From positions 1 to 11,117 of the forward strand of contig CAMPAJ010000033.1 in assembly GCA_946631805.1 (NCBI GenBank): a stretch of DNA of 11,117 bases. Reading direction: 5' to 3'. A program made the position numbers and the translations under genes. This stretch comes from an uncultured Eggerthellaceae bacterium (GTDB taxonomy: Bacteria > Actinomycetota > Coriobacteriia > Coriobacteriales > Eggerthellaceae). Below, one piece after another: positions 1-6,582 of the stretch (position 1 is the first letter of the stretch; each line of letters begins with the position of its first letter). The notes under the pieces are model-generated. The model saw nothing but the letters and a program-made list of their open reading frames with translations. It was not told the DNA's origin and did not search any database.

Positions 1-80
1 GCCTAAGTGTATTACAGGAACAGTGGCTGCAGAATCGCTCAAGACCCACTACCTCGGATTCCGGGGCTTCGTATCTGGGG
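1..80 (+). repeat. Dispersed ~108-nt repeat, copy A (left-truncated, diverged)
   Basis: The stretch starting CCTAAGTGTATTACAGGAAC and running through CAGTGGCTGCAGAATCGCTC matches, with only a few changes, the repeat unit at about 5566-5610. The GC-rich core that follows in the other copies is degenerate here (about 46-70), but GGGGCTTCGT is kept. The unit begins at the window edge, so its true left end is not visible. No coding signal is seen; short open frames over it only reflect the repeat. Confidence 0.75.
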
Positions 81-81
81 C

Positions 82-108
82 GATACACCCAACCTGGTTG
101 GCTGTATC
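82..108. repeat. 27-bp palindrome, copy 1
   Basis: Two 13-nt arms flank a single central T (95). The left arm is GATACACCCAACC and the right arm is GGTTGGCTGTATC, with one mismatched pair. The same palindrome recurs at 227-253, 284-310 and 5778-5804. It could be a protein-binding site, a REP-like element or a transcript hairpin. Confidence 0.8.
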
Positions 109-118
109 ACTGGTGTTG

Positions 119-166
119 CATCGTTGGGGACATACTCTTCATATGAAATGTATGTCCCCAACGATG
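119..166. repeat. 48-bp near-perfect inverted repeat
   Basis: The arms at 119-135 (CATCGTTGGGGACATAC) and 150-166 are exact 17-nt reverse complements. The 14 nt between them contain a second perfect palindrome, TTCATATGAA (138-147). In all, 22 of 24 positions pair, with only two mismatched pairs between the two stems. There is no T-tract after it, so it is not an ordinary rho-independent terminator. It lies between palindrome copies 1 and 2 in non-coding DNA. Function unknown. Confidence 0.85.
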
Positions 167-180
167 AAGCCCCTGTGTCT

Positions 181-222
181 TGCCTCGGGATGGGGCGGGG
201 GATTGCTTGCTTGGTCTGGGCT
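181..222 (-). repeat. Diverged copy of the GC-rich repeat, inverted orientation
   Basis: The GGGGCGGGGGATTGCTTGCT segment and the following TTGGTCTGGGC resemble the inverted copy at 5520-5560 (GGAGGCGGGGGTCGTTCGCT followed by TTGGCTTCGCC). The similarity is partial and was judged by eye, so this is a weaker call than the other copies. Confidence 0.4.
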
Positions 223-226
223 GAGC

Positions 227-253
227 GATACAACCAACCAGGTTGGCTGGGAA
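227..253. repeat. 27-bp palindrome, copy 2 (right arm eroded)
   Basis: The left arm GATACAACCAACC and central A (240) are followed by GGTTGGCTGGG. The outer five bases of the right arm no longer match GTATC. The inner CCAACC/GGTTGG stem is intact. Confidence 0.65.
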
Positions 254-283
254 GATGCTCTTGGCTGCGGCCGGGCTGCGGTA

Positions 284-324
284 GATACGCCCAACCTGGT
301 TGGGTGTATCAGGTTGGGTGTATC
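284..324. repeat. 27-bp palindrome, copy 3, plus an extra half-site
   Basis: Positions 284-310 form two 13-nt arms (GATACGCCCAACC and GGTTGGGTGTATC) around T297, with one mismatched pair. Immediately after, 312-324 repeats the whole right arm GGTTGGGTGTATC exactly, as if the site had been partly duplicated. It ends 62 nt before the hydE start, so it could affect hydE expression if a protein binds it. Confidence 0.8.
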
Positions 325-386
325 GGCTGTGTTGCGGGGTGAGCTGGGGCTTGTTTGGCCTCGGTGACGTATTAAAGGCAAATGGC

Positions 387-1454
387 GTGATTGAACAGGA
401 AACATCAGAAGTTCATGATCTTGCGCGCAAGTTGCGCGACGAGCATCGGCTTGCCGTGGGCGAGTATGCGGCGCTTATTGCGGGGCGCACGCCCCAAATC
501 GCGCAGGAGCTTGCCCGCGCTGCCGTTGATGAGTGCGAGCGTGTGTACGGTGATGCCGTGTACACGCGCGGGCTCATCGAGTTCACGAACTATTGCGCTA
601 ACGACTGCTTGTACTGTGGAATTCGACGCAGCAACAGCAGTTGCCGTCGGTACCGTCTGACGCGCGAGCAGATTCTTGAATGCGCCGATGAAGGTTACGA
701 GCTTGGGTTTAGAACGTTCGTGCTACAAGGCGGGGAGGATCCGGCCGTTACCGATGAATGGCTCTGCGGCATCGTCCACGACCTCAAGGATGCGCATCCG
801 GATTGTGCGGTGACGCTTTCGGTGGGGGAGCGCAGCCACGAGAGTTACCGGGCGTTGCGCTCAGCAGGTGCAGATCGTTACCTGCTGCGCCACGAAACAG
901 CTTCGCCTGCCCACTACCGCAAGCTGCATCCTCGCTCCATGTCGTACGATAACCGCATGCGGTGCCTGCACGATTTACGCGAGCTGGGATATACGGTTGG
1001 TGTGGGCTTCATGGTGGGATCGCCGTTTCAGACGGCGAATGACCTGGCAGCTGATTTGGCGTTTATACAGGAATTCAAGCCTGAGATGTGCGGCATCGGG
1101 CCGTTCGTTCCGCATCATGCGACGCCGTTTGCCGACTTTGCGGGCGGCACCGTCGAGCTGACGTGTTTCCTGTTGTCGATTATTCGGCTCATACAGCCCA
1201 ACATCTTGCTGCCAGCCACGACGGCGCTGGGGACCATCGATGAGCAAGGACGTGAGAAAGGCATCATGTCGGGCGCTAACGTCGTGATGCCTAATTTGTC
1301 GCCGGTGGAGGTGCGGGCCGATTACGAGTTGTACGACAACAAGATTTGCACGGGCGACGAGGCGGCGGAGTGCCGCGGTTGCTTGGGTGCGCGCATGATA
1401 TCTATAGGCAGACGGCTCGTGGTGGACCGAGGGGATCCTGCGAGCGAGTCCTGA
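387..1454 (+). CDS. hydE: HydE, [FeFe]-hydrogenase H-cluster radical SAM maturase
   Basis: A radical S-adenosylmethionine enzyme that takes part in building the dithiomethylamine-bridged 2Fe subcluster of [FeFe]-hydrogenase in the cytoplasm. The radical SAM motif CX3CX2C is seen as C70-A-N-D-C74-L-Y-C77, followed by GIRR. A second C-terminal triad CX7CX2C is present at C321, C329 and C332. This is the spacing of the accessory cluster ligands known in some HydE proteins and absent in others. The start chosen is GTG 387, with an AAGG ribosome site 8 nt upstream. It gives 355 residues, the usual HydE length; the open frame extends back to 300, but that part lies in the palindrome and repeat region. 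It is first in the order hydE-hydG-hydF, with 104 nt before hydG. BioB and ThiH are relatives, but the neighbours and second Cys triad favour HydE. Confidence 0.95.
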   Translation: MIEQETSEVHDLARKLRDEHRLAVGEYAALIAGRTPQIAQELARAAVDECERVYGDAVYTRGLIEFTNYCANDCLYCGIRRSNSSCRRYRLTREQILECADEGYELGFRTFVLQGGEDPAVTDEWLCGIVHDLKDAHPDCAVTLSVGERSHESYRALRSAGADRYLLRHETASPAHYRKLHPRSMSYDNRMRCLHDLRELGYTVGVGFMVGSPFQTANDLAADLAFIQEFKPEMCGIGPFVPHHATPFADFAGGTVELTCFLLSIIRLIQPNILLPATTALGTIDEQGREKGIMSGANVVMPNLSPVEVRADYELYDNKICTGDEAAECRGCLGARMISIGRRLVVDRGDPASES

Positions 1455-1558
1455 AATGAAAAATGGAAGCTTAACGTAGGCTACAAAGAGCGTTTTAAGA
1501 GGAGTTGAGCGTGCGCAAGCCGAATTGACCTTCGAGCGTACGCAAGAAAAGAGCAGTG

Positions 1559-3013
1559 ATGACTCAATATACATACGATTCCAAATCGTTGCATGCTGAC
1601 GAATTCATAAATCATCAAGAGATTCTGGACACCCTTGCCTATGCGCAAGAGCATAAGGATGACCTTGACCTGTGCCGTCGCATCTTGGCGAAGGCGCATC
1701 CAAACGTAGCGCCAAAGAAAGAGCATTGCTCCATCATCACCCATCGTGAAGCCGCTGTGCTGCTGGCCTGCGAAGATGCCGCCATTAACGAGGAGATTAA
1801 ACAGCTTGCACGCCAGATTAAACTTGCGTATTACGGTAATCGCATCGTGCTGTTCGCTCCGCTGTACTTGTCGAACTATTGCGTGAACGGCTGCCTGTAC
1901 TGCCCGTATCATGCCAAGAACCGGGAGATTCCACGTCATAAGCTTACGCAAGACGAGATTCGCGCCGAGGTTATCGCGCTTCAGGATATGGGGCACAAGC
2001 GCATTGCCATCGAGGCGGGCGAGGATCCCAAGCACAATCCCATCGATTACATCCTGGAGTCGATGCATACAATCTATTCCATCAAGCACAAGAACGGCGC
2101 CATCCGGCGCGTGAACGTTAACATTGCCGCCACGACGGTCGACGAGTACCGCATGCTCAAGGAAGCCGAAATCGGCACGTATATCCTGTTCCAGGAGACG
2201 TACAACCGAGCCCGCTACGAAGAGCTGCACCCGACGGGGCCCAAATCCGACTACTGCTGGCATACCGAGGCGCACGACCGCGCCATGCAGGCGGGCATAG
2301 ATGACGTGGGACTGGGCGTTTTGTTCGGCCTCGAGGGATACGCGTACGAGCTCGTGGGATTGCTCATGCACGCCGAGCACCTGGAGGCGGCGTTCGGCGT
2401 GGGGCCGCACACCATCAGCGTTCCCCGCGTGAAGCCAGCCATGGATATCGATCCCGACGCCTTTGACAACGGCATTCCCGACGAGATGTTCGAGAAGATC
2501 ATCGCGCTCATCCGCGTGGCCGTGCCTTACACGGGCATGATTATTAGTACGCGCGAGAGCCAAGCCGTGCGCGAGAAGGCGCTGCAGTACGGCATAAGCC
2601 AGATATCCGGCGGCTCGCGTACGAGCGTGGGCGGCTACACGCAGGAGGTGCGCCCGCACGATACCGAGCAGTTCGACGTGAGCGACCAGCGTACGCTTGA
2701 CGAAGTTATAGCGTGGCTCATGGAAAACGGGCACATTCCCAGCTTCTGCACCGCATGCTACAGGGCGGGACGCACGGGCGACCGGTTCATGAGCTTCTGC
2801 AAATCGGGCGAAATACTGAACTACTGCCATCCCAACGCGCTCATGACGCTTTCGGAGTACCTGGTCGATTACGCCTCGCCGGCTACGGCAGAGCGGGGTT
2901 GGGCCATGATTGAAGATGAGCTGCTCAAGATTCCCGACGAGGGAAGGCGCGAGCTGTGCGAGCGGAACATTCGCTCGATTCGGAACGGTGAGGGTCGTGA
3001 CTTTAGGTTCTAA
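1559..3013 (+). CDS. hydG: HydG, tyrosine lyase radical SAM maturase (CO/CN- synthesis)
   Basis: Cleaves tyrosine to p-cresol and dehydroglycine, and converts the latter to the CO and CN- ligands of the [FeFe]-hydrogenase active site. The SAM-cluster motif CX3CX2C is at C108-V-N-G-C112-L-Y-C115. The C-terminal auxiliary-cluster motif CX2CX22C is exact at C397, C400 and C423. This motif separates HydG from the thiamine enzyme ThiH. Length is 484 residues, normal for the family. ATG 1559 is chosen; GTG 1556 directly before it is an equally possible first codon and adds one residue. The ribosome site is weak (AAGAAAAGAG, 1545-1554). A much better AAGAGGAG lies at 1497-1504, in front of a five-codon frame (GTG 1511 to TGA 1528). 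It is probably co-transcribed with hydE. Confidence 0.96.
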   Translation: MTQYTYDSKSLHADEFINHQEILDTLAYAQEHKDDLDLCRRILAKAHPNVAPKKEHCSIITHREAAVLLACEDAAINEEIKQLARQIKLAYYGNRIVLFAPLYLSNYCVNGCLYCPYHAKNREIPRHKLTQDEIRAEVIALQDMGHKRIAIEAGEDPKHNPIDYILESMHTIYSIKHKNGAIRRVNVNIAATTVDEYRMLKEAEIGTYILFQETYNRARYEELHPTGPKSDYCWHTEAHDRAMQAGIDDVGLGVLFGLEGYAYELVGLLMHAEHLEAAFGVGPHTISVPRVKPAMDIDPDAFDNGIPDEMFEKIIALIRVAVPYTGMIISTRESQAVREKALQYGISQISGGSRTSVGGYTQEVRPHDTEQFDVSDQRTLDEVIAWLMENGHIPSFCTACYRAGRTGDRFMSFCKSGEILNYCHPNALMTLSEYLVDYASPATAERGWAMIEDELLKIPDEGRRELCERNIRSIRNGEGRDFRF

Positions 3014-3026
3014 ACCACGCATGCAG

Positions 3027-3075
3027 TATGCGAAGCTGTCCCGCCTCCCCCTCGCGGGGCTACGTTGTCTCAGTC
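3027..3075 (+). repeat. Dispersed GC-rich repeat, copy E (hydG-hydF spacer)
   Basis: The core CCCGCCTCCCCCTCGCGGGG followed by CT (3040-3061) is identical to cores at 5610-5631 and 5717-5738, and the next bases (ACGTTGT) still match. CCCGC at 3040-3044 can pair with GCGGG at 3055-3059, giving a small hairpin. The bases after 3075 may be a more diverged part of the same unit. It fills the 143-nt gap before hydF, so the hydF leader RNA carries the repeat. Confidence 0.8.
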
Positions 3076-3156
3076 GGGGACTGTTTGCCTGGTGCGGTTG
3101 GTCGGTGCGCATAGCAGGAGATGGGATTCTGCGCCAGGAGAGGATGAGGTGCGCTG

Positions 3157-4383
3157 ATGAGTCTTAATGCAACGCCATCGGGCGAGAGGGTGCATGTGGG
3201 GTTCTTCGGCGTGCGCAATGCGGGGAAGTCCAGTTTGGTGAACGCGGTGACGGGGCAGGATTTGGCTGTTGTCTCGGATGTGGCGGGCACGACGACCGAT
3301 CCGGTGCGCAAAGCTATGGAGCTCTTGCCCGTGGGGCCGGTCATGATCGTGGATACTCCTGGGCTCGACGACGAAGGCGAGCTTGGAAGCTTGCGCGTGA
3401 AGAAGGCGTTGCGCGCCCTGGACGCGACGAATGTGGCCGTGCTCGTCGTCGACGCAGAGCGTGGATTGGCTGCGGTTGATGAACAGCTCATCTCGTCGTT
3501 TCGTGAGCGCAAGGTTCCTTACGTTGTAGCTTGGAACAAAGTTGATTTGTCCGAGGATGCGTTCGGCCGCGTTGAGCACGGCGTGCAGGACGACGAATCG
3601 GGTTGCAAGTGCGCGAGCGTGCTTACGTCGGCGGTTGACGGGCGGGGTGTTCATGGCCTCAAGGAGGTCATCGCCGAGCTTGCGAAAGAGTCGAAAGTTG
3701 AGCGCAAATTGGTCTCGGATCTGGTCGAACCTGGCGATGTGCTCGTGCTTGTTGTGCCCATTGATTCGGCGGCGCCCAAGGGCCGCATTATTCTGCCGCA
3801 GCAGCAGGTCATCCGCGACTGCATCGAAGCCGGGGCGCTTGCGTGCGTGACGTCGGTGGAAGCGCTGCCCGCAATGTTGGACTCGCTCGTGGCGCCGCCG
3901 CGTCTGGTCGTGACCGATTCACAGGCATTCGGGCGCGTGGCGCGCATCGTGTCAAAGGACGTTCCGCTCACATCGTTCTCGATCCTCATGGCACGCTATA
4001 AAGGCACGCTTGATGCGCAGATATCGGCCGCGAGCGCGCTTGATGGGCTGACCGAAAATGACGTCGTGCTCATTTCGGAAGGATGCACGCATCATCGTCA
4101 ATGCGAGGACATCGGCACCGTCAAGCTGCCGGCTTTCATCCGCGGGATGTGTGGCTGCAATCCGCAGTTTGCGTTTACGTCAGGCGGCGAGTTTCCGTCG
4201 GATTTGAGCGGATACCGCGTTGTCGTTCATTGCGGCGGTTGCATGCTCAACGATCGCGAGATGCAACACCGGGCCGCAGTGGCGGCTGCCGAGGGTGTGC
4301 CGTTTACGAATTACGGTATGGCTATCGCTAAGGCAAACGGCATATTGGAGCGATCGCTTGAGCCTTTGGAGGATGCCAGATAA
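3157..4383 (+). CDS. hydF: HydF, GTPase and scaffold for [FeFe]-hydrogenase maturation
   Basis: A GTPase that carries an Fe-S cluster. It serves as the scaffold on which the 2Fe subcluster is assembled and passed to apo-hydrogenase. The N-terminal G domain shows Walker A G18-VRNA-GKS25, the G2 threonines 45-47, G3 D66-T-P-G69 and G4 N127-K-V-D130. The C-terminal cluster-binding part has C310-x-H312 and, 45 residues later, H358-C359-x-x-C362, the HydF signature. Length is 408 residues, as expected. The start is ATG 3157, with GAGGT six bases upstream. It follows hydG by 143 nt, most of it a dispersed repeat. TrmE/Era-like GTPases lack the C-terminal Cys/His set, so the identity is firm. Confidence 0.96.
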   Translation: MSLNATPSGERVHVGFFGVRNAGKSSLVNAVTGQDLAVVSDVAGTTTDPVRKAMELLPVGPVMIVDTPGLDDEGELGSLRVKKALRALDATNVAVLVVDAERGLAAVDEQLISSFRERKVPYVVAWNKVDLSEDAFGRVEHGVQDDESGCKCASVLTSAVDGRGVHGLKEVIAELAKESKVERKLVSDLVEPGDVLVLVVPIDSAAPKGRIILPQQQVIRDCIEAGALACVTSVEALPAMLDSLVAPPRLVVTDSQAFGRVARIVSKDVPLTSFSILMARYKGTLDAQISAASALDGLTENDVVLISEGCTHHRQCEDIGTVKLPAFIRGMCGCNPQFAFTSGGEFPSDLSGYRVVVHCGGCMLNDREMQHRAAVAAAEGVPFTNYGMAIAKANGILERSLEPLEDAR

Positions 4384-4401
4384 GCAGAGGACGAAAACAC
4401 T

Positions 4402-4431
4402 CCTCGATGCGTGCAGGCGCTCGTATCGAGG
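4402..4431 (+). terminator. Hairpin after hydF (weak terminator or attenuator)
   Basis: CCTCGAT (4402-4408) and ATCGAGG (4425-4431) pair perfectly, with a short inner GCG/CGC helix. The downstream sequence TGAAAATAG has no run of T, so intrinsic termination would be weak. The rest of 4384-4538 is AT-richer than the genes and may hold the promoter for the channel gene, but no confident -35/-10 pair is visible. Confidence 0.35.
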
Positions 4432-4538
4432 TGAAAATAGAACGGAATCATTTGGGCAGTTTAACGAAAAATGCAAGTAGGACTATGAAAATCCGCGCTG
4501 CTCAATACAATAGGTTAGTCACGTAAGGAGGATTGGAA

Positions 4539-5402
4539 ATGGCAGAAATTACACCGGAAGATATTGCGGCAACTAAACCAGATTGCCGCGGGGCCGCGGC
4601 GTTGTTCGCCCAGGCCCAGAATGTGGCAATCGGCAAGGCGAAGTTGCCTGCAGGTCGTGCGTTCGTGCTGGCCATCATGGCGGGCATGCTCATCGCGACG
4701 GGCGCTACGTTCATGTTGCTCACGAAAGGCGACACCACGCTGTCGTTCGCGCCTTCGCAGGTGCTCGGCGGCGTTGCGTTCTCGCTCGGCCTGTTGTGCG
4801 TCATCGTTGCGGGCGCTGAGCTGTTCACGGGCAATTGCCTGATGGTATGCGCGGCCGCAGATAACAAGATCACGTGGGTTGACGTGCTCAAGAACTGGGT
4901 CGTCGTGTACCTTGGCAACCTCGTGGGCTCTCTCATCATCGTCGCGATTCTTATCGGCGGAAACTTCGCCGGCATGAACGGTGGCGCAGTGGGCAATGCC
5001 ATGATCAACGTTGCGTATGGCAAGATGGCTCTGGCACCGGGCGTCATTTTCTTCCGCGGCATCATGTGCAACTGGCTCGTATGCTTGGCCGTGTGGATGG
5101 GCTTTGCAGGCCGTACGGTCATCGACAAGGTTTTCACGTCGATGCTCCCGGTCGTCGCCTTCGTCGCATGCGGTTTTGAGCACTGCGTTGCCAACATGTT
5201 CTTCCTGCCTATGGGTATTGCTGCGCTGAATACCTATGGTTGGGTTGGCGATGCGCCGGCCAACATCGATGCCATCATGCAGACGGTCAACGTCGGAGGT
5301 GCTTTCTACAACATCGGCCTTGCGACGCTCGGCAACATCGTCGGCGGCGCTATCATGGTCGGCATGGTTTACTGGGCTGCTTACCACAAGAAGCAGGCGT
5401 AG
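4539..5402 (+). CDS. Formate/nitrite transporter (FNT) family channel
   Basis: A six-helix membrane channel of the FocA/NirC family, which moves small monovalent anions such as formate, nitrite or hydrosulfide. Hydrophobic segments lie at about 40-62, 75-100, 117-140, 168-188, 202-230 and 255-282. Family marks are visible: AELFTGN at 93-99, RGIMCNWLV at 173-181, and GFEHCVANMF at 212-221. The latter carries the central pore histidine (H215), equivalent to FocA H209. ATG 4539 is chosen because AAGGAGG (4525-4531) sits 7 nt before it; TTG 4533 would be only 1 nt away. Length is 287 residues, typical. Substrate cannot be read from sequence. Being 155 nt after the hydrogenase maturases makes formate plausible, but nitrite or HS- remain possible. 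Confidence 0.9.
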   Translation: MAEITPEDIAATKPDCRGAAALFAQAQNVAIGKAKLPAGRAFVLAIMAGMLIATGATFMLLTKGDTTLSFAPSQVLGGVAFSLGLLCVIVAGAELFTGNCLMVCAAADNKITWVDVLKNWVVVYLGNLVGSLIIVAILIGGNFAGMNGGAVGNAMINVAYGKMALAPGVIFFRGIMCNWLVCLAVWMGFAGRTVIDKVFTSMLPVVAFVACGFEHCVANMFFLPMGIAALNTYGWVGDAPANIDAIMQTVNVGGAFYNIGLATLGNIVGGAIMVGMVYWAAYHKKQA

Positions 5403-5438
5403 CGGTTCGCTGCAAAAGGCATTGTGGAGCTGATGTAA

Positions 5439-5480
5439 CGGGCGGGATGGCGTAGGGCTGTCTCGCCCGCTCTGTTTGGG
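5439..5480 (+). terminator. Probable terminator after the FNT gene
   Basis: CGGGCGGGA (5439-5447) pairs with TCTCGCCCG (5461-5469) over nine positions including one G-T wobble, with a 13-nt loop. CTCTGTTT follows, which is only partly T-rich. It lies 37 nt past the FNT stop, before the repeat block, and is well placed to end that transcript. Confidence 0.55.
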
Positions 5481-5519
5481 GGCGATGAGCTGTTCGCTCG
5501 GCCTTCTAACCGTCCCACC

Positions 5520-5545
5520 GCCCCGCGAGGGGGAGGCGGGGGTCG
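5520..5545 (-). repeat. Dispersed GC-rich repeat, inverted copy D
   Basis: This 26-nt stretch (GCCCCGCGAGGGGGAGGCGG and six more bases) is the exact reverse complement of 5605-5630. The pair could form a large stem with a 59-nt loop. It continues into TCGCTTGGCTTCGCC, the start of the first tandem unit. Confidence 0.85.
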
Positions 5546-5548
5546 TTC

Positions 5549-5779
5549 GCTTGGCTTCGCCTAACCTAAGTGAATAACAGGAGCAGTGGCTGCAGAATCG
5601 CTCACGACCCCCGCCTCCCCCTCGCGGGGCTTCGTTGTTCCTATTGGAGGCCCTTTGCTTGGCTTCGCCTAGCCAAAGTGAGTTTCAGGAATAATGGTCG
5701 CGGAATCGCTCAAGACCCCGCCTCCCCCTCGCGGGGCTCCGTTGTTCCAGTTGGGGGGGTCGTTCGCTTGGCTTCTGCG
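5549..5779 (+). repeat. Two tandem ~108-nt repeat units plus a partial third
   Basis: GCTTGGCTTCGCCT starts at 5549 and again at 5657, and GCTTGGCTTC at 5766. This gives a period of 108-109 nt. Each full unit then has CCNAAGTGA, a CAGGA segment, TGG, GAATCGCTCA, the 21-nt GC-rich core and CGTTGTTCC. The units differ at many single positions, so they are old copies and not a recent duplication. No conserved protein is encoded across them. They resemble clustered REP-type or MITE-like elements and not an insertion sequence, as no transposase is present. Confidence 0.8.
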
Positions 5780-5804
5780 TATACCCAACCAGGTTGGGTA
5801 TATC
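5778..5804. repeat. 27-bp palindrome, copy 4
   Basis: CGTATACCCAACC and GGTTGGGTATATC flank A5791, pairing at all but two outer positions. It closes the repeat block and lies 10 nt beyond the stop of the minus-strand regulator gene. It may therefore act as that gene's transcript end as well as a repeat. Confidence 0.75.
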
Positions 5805-5814
5805 AGCGGGATGG

Positions 5815-6582
5815 CTACATTGCGTCGCCTAGGAAGAATGAGAGGCGCAGATAGGCGCGGTCTTCGGGGTTTTCCAGATTGACGTCGGCAATCTCTTGTA
5901 TGCGCCTTACGCGATACTGTAGCGAGTTTCGGTGCAGGTATAGGACGTTGGCGCAGCGTTGGGCGTTGCGGTCGTACATCAGATACACCCTTAGGGTGTT
6001 AAGGAGGTTCGACTGGTTGGACTCGTCGTACTGGGCCAATTTCGCCAATGCTGGGTGGAGCAGCCCTTTGACGTCGATAGCGCCCAGGATCTCGCTCTTG
6101 AGGTATTGAAGGGCCGAGTTTTTGGTTTCGACCAGTCCGCTGCCGTCGTATTCGTCTAGGCTGTATTTGATCAGGCGATACTGCTGAGGAACATCGGTAC
6201 AGGTATCAAATGGGAGCGATAGGGCTATGGCCGGTCGCGTGCTGGAGCCTTTTTCTAAAACGCTCTCGGCAAAACGACGGGCATCCATTTGCGATACGAG
6301 GGCCACGAAGAGCCCGTCTTCTTGCAGTATCACGGCATGAGGGGCAACGACTTTGGCAAGATCTTGAATGCTTCGGATGTCATACGCAGCATTGGGCGAT
6401 GGGCGAAGCGCTATTAGGGCATACGGGGTCGAAAGCGGCTCGACTAGATTTTGCGCAGCACTTGGGTCGATTGCGGATCCGCTTAAAAGCGCGGCAAACG
6501 TTTGACTGCGCGTGGAATCTTTTGCGTGCGAAGAACCGTCCTGCGAAGGACGATTGGTGACTTGTTTCTGGTTGGGTTCCAA
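5815..6582 (-). CDS. PucR/CdaR-type helix-turn-helix transcriptional regulator
   Basis: A 255-residue putative DNA-binding regulator. The C-terminal region (about 193-251) reads LLNTLRVYL, then YLHRNSLQYRVRRIQEI and PEDRAYLRLSFF. This is the layout of the PucR C-terminal HTH (HTH_30), whose recognition helix contains HRNxLxYR. The middle part (about 52-125) has alternating strands such as PYALIALRP and GLFVALVS, like the degenerate cyclase-like domain in this family. The first 30 residues are polar and probably disordered, and no ligand-sensing domain is recognised. The start is TTG at 6582, with AAGGGG six bases upstream; no better ATG exists before the conserved part. It converges on the FNT gene and diverges from the riboswitch gene set. 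The target is unknown; neighbouring control or autoregulation is inference. Confidence 0.82.
   Translation of the reverse strand: MEPNQKQVTNRPSQDGSSHAKDSTRSQTFAALLSGSAIDPSAAQNLVEPLSTPYALIALRPSPNAAYDIRSIQDLAKVVAPHAVILQEDGLFVALVSQMDARRFAESVLEKGSSTRPAIALSLPFDTCTDVPQQYRLIKYSLDEYDGSGLVETKNSALQYLKSEILGAIDVKGLLHPALAKLAQYDESNQSNLLNTLRVYLMYDRNAQRCANVLYLHRNSLQYRVRRIQEIADVNLENPEDRAYLRLSFFLGDAM

Noticed and set aside
300..386. Longer HydE N terminus from the ATG at 300
   Set aside because: The extra 29 residues are read from the palindrome and spacer, without a ribosome site. GTG 387 gives the usual HydE length and has AAGG upstream.
1..386. Insertion sequence
   Set aside because: Repeats and palindromes are present, but no transposase fragment or target-site duplication can be seen, so no insertion sequence is called.
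1481..3112. 543-codon open frame on the minus strand over hydG
   Set aside because: It lies antisense to a complete hydG with exact cluster motifs, and its product has no recognisable domain. It is a by-product of GC-rich codon use.
4515..5387. 290-codon open frame on the minus strand over the FNT gene
   Set aside because: It is antisense to a complete six-helix channel with all family motifs, and its product is Asp/His-rich with no domain.
5549..5779. CRISPR array
   Set aside because: The repeat period is about 108 nt with similarity along the whole unit, so there are no unique spacers between short identical repeats, and no cas genes are present.
5570..5882. Small proteins encoded across the repeat units
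   Set aside because: The open frames simply follow the repeated DNA, and equivalent frames at 7-342 change frame and residues freely. There is no ribosome site and no known domain.
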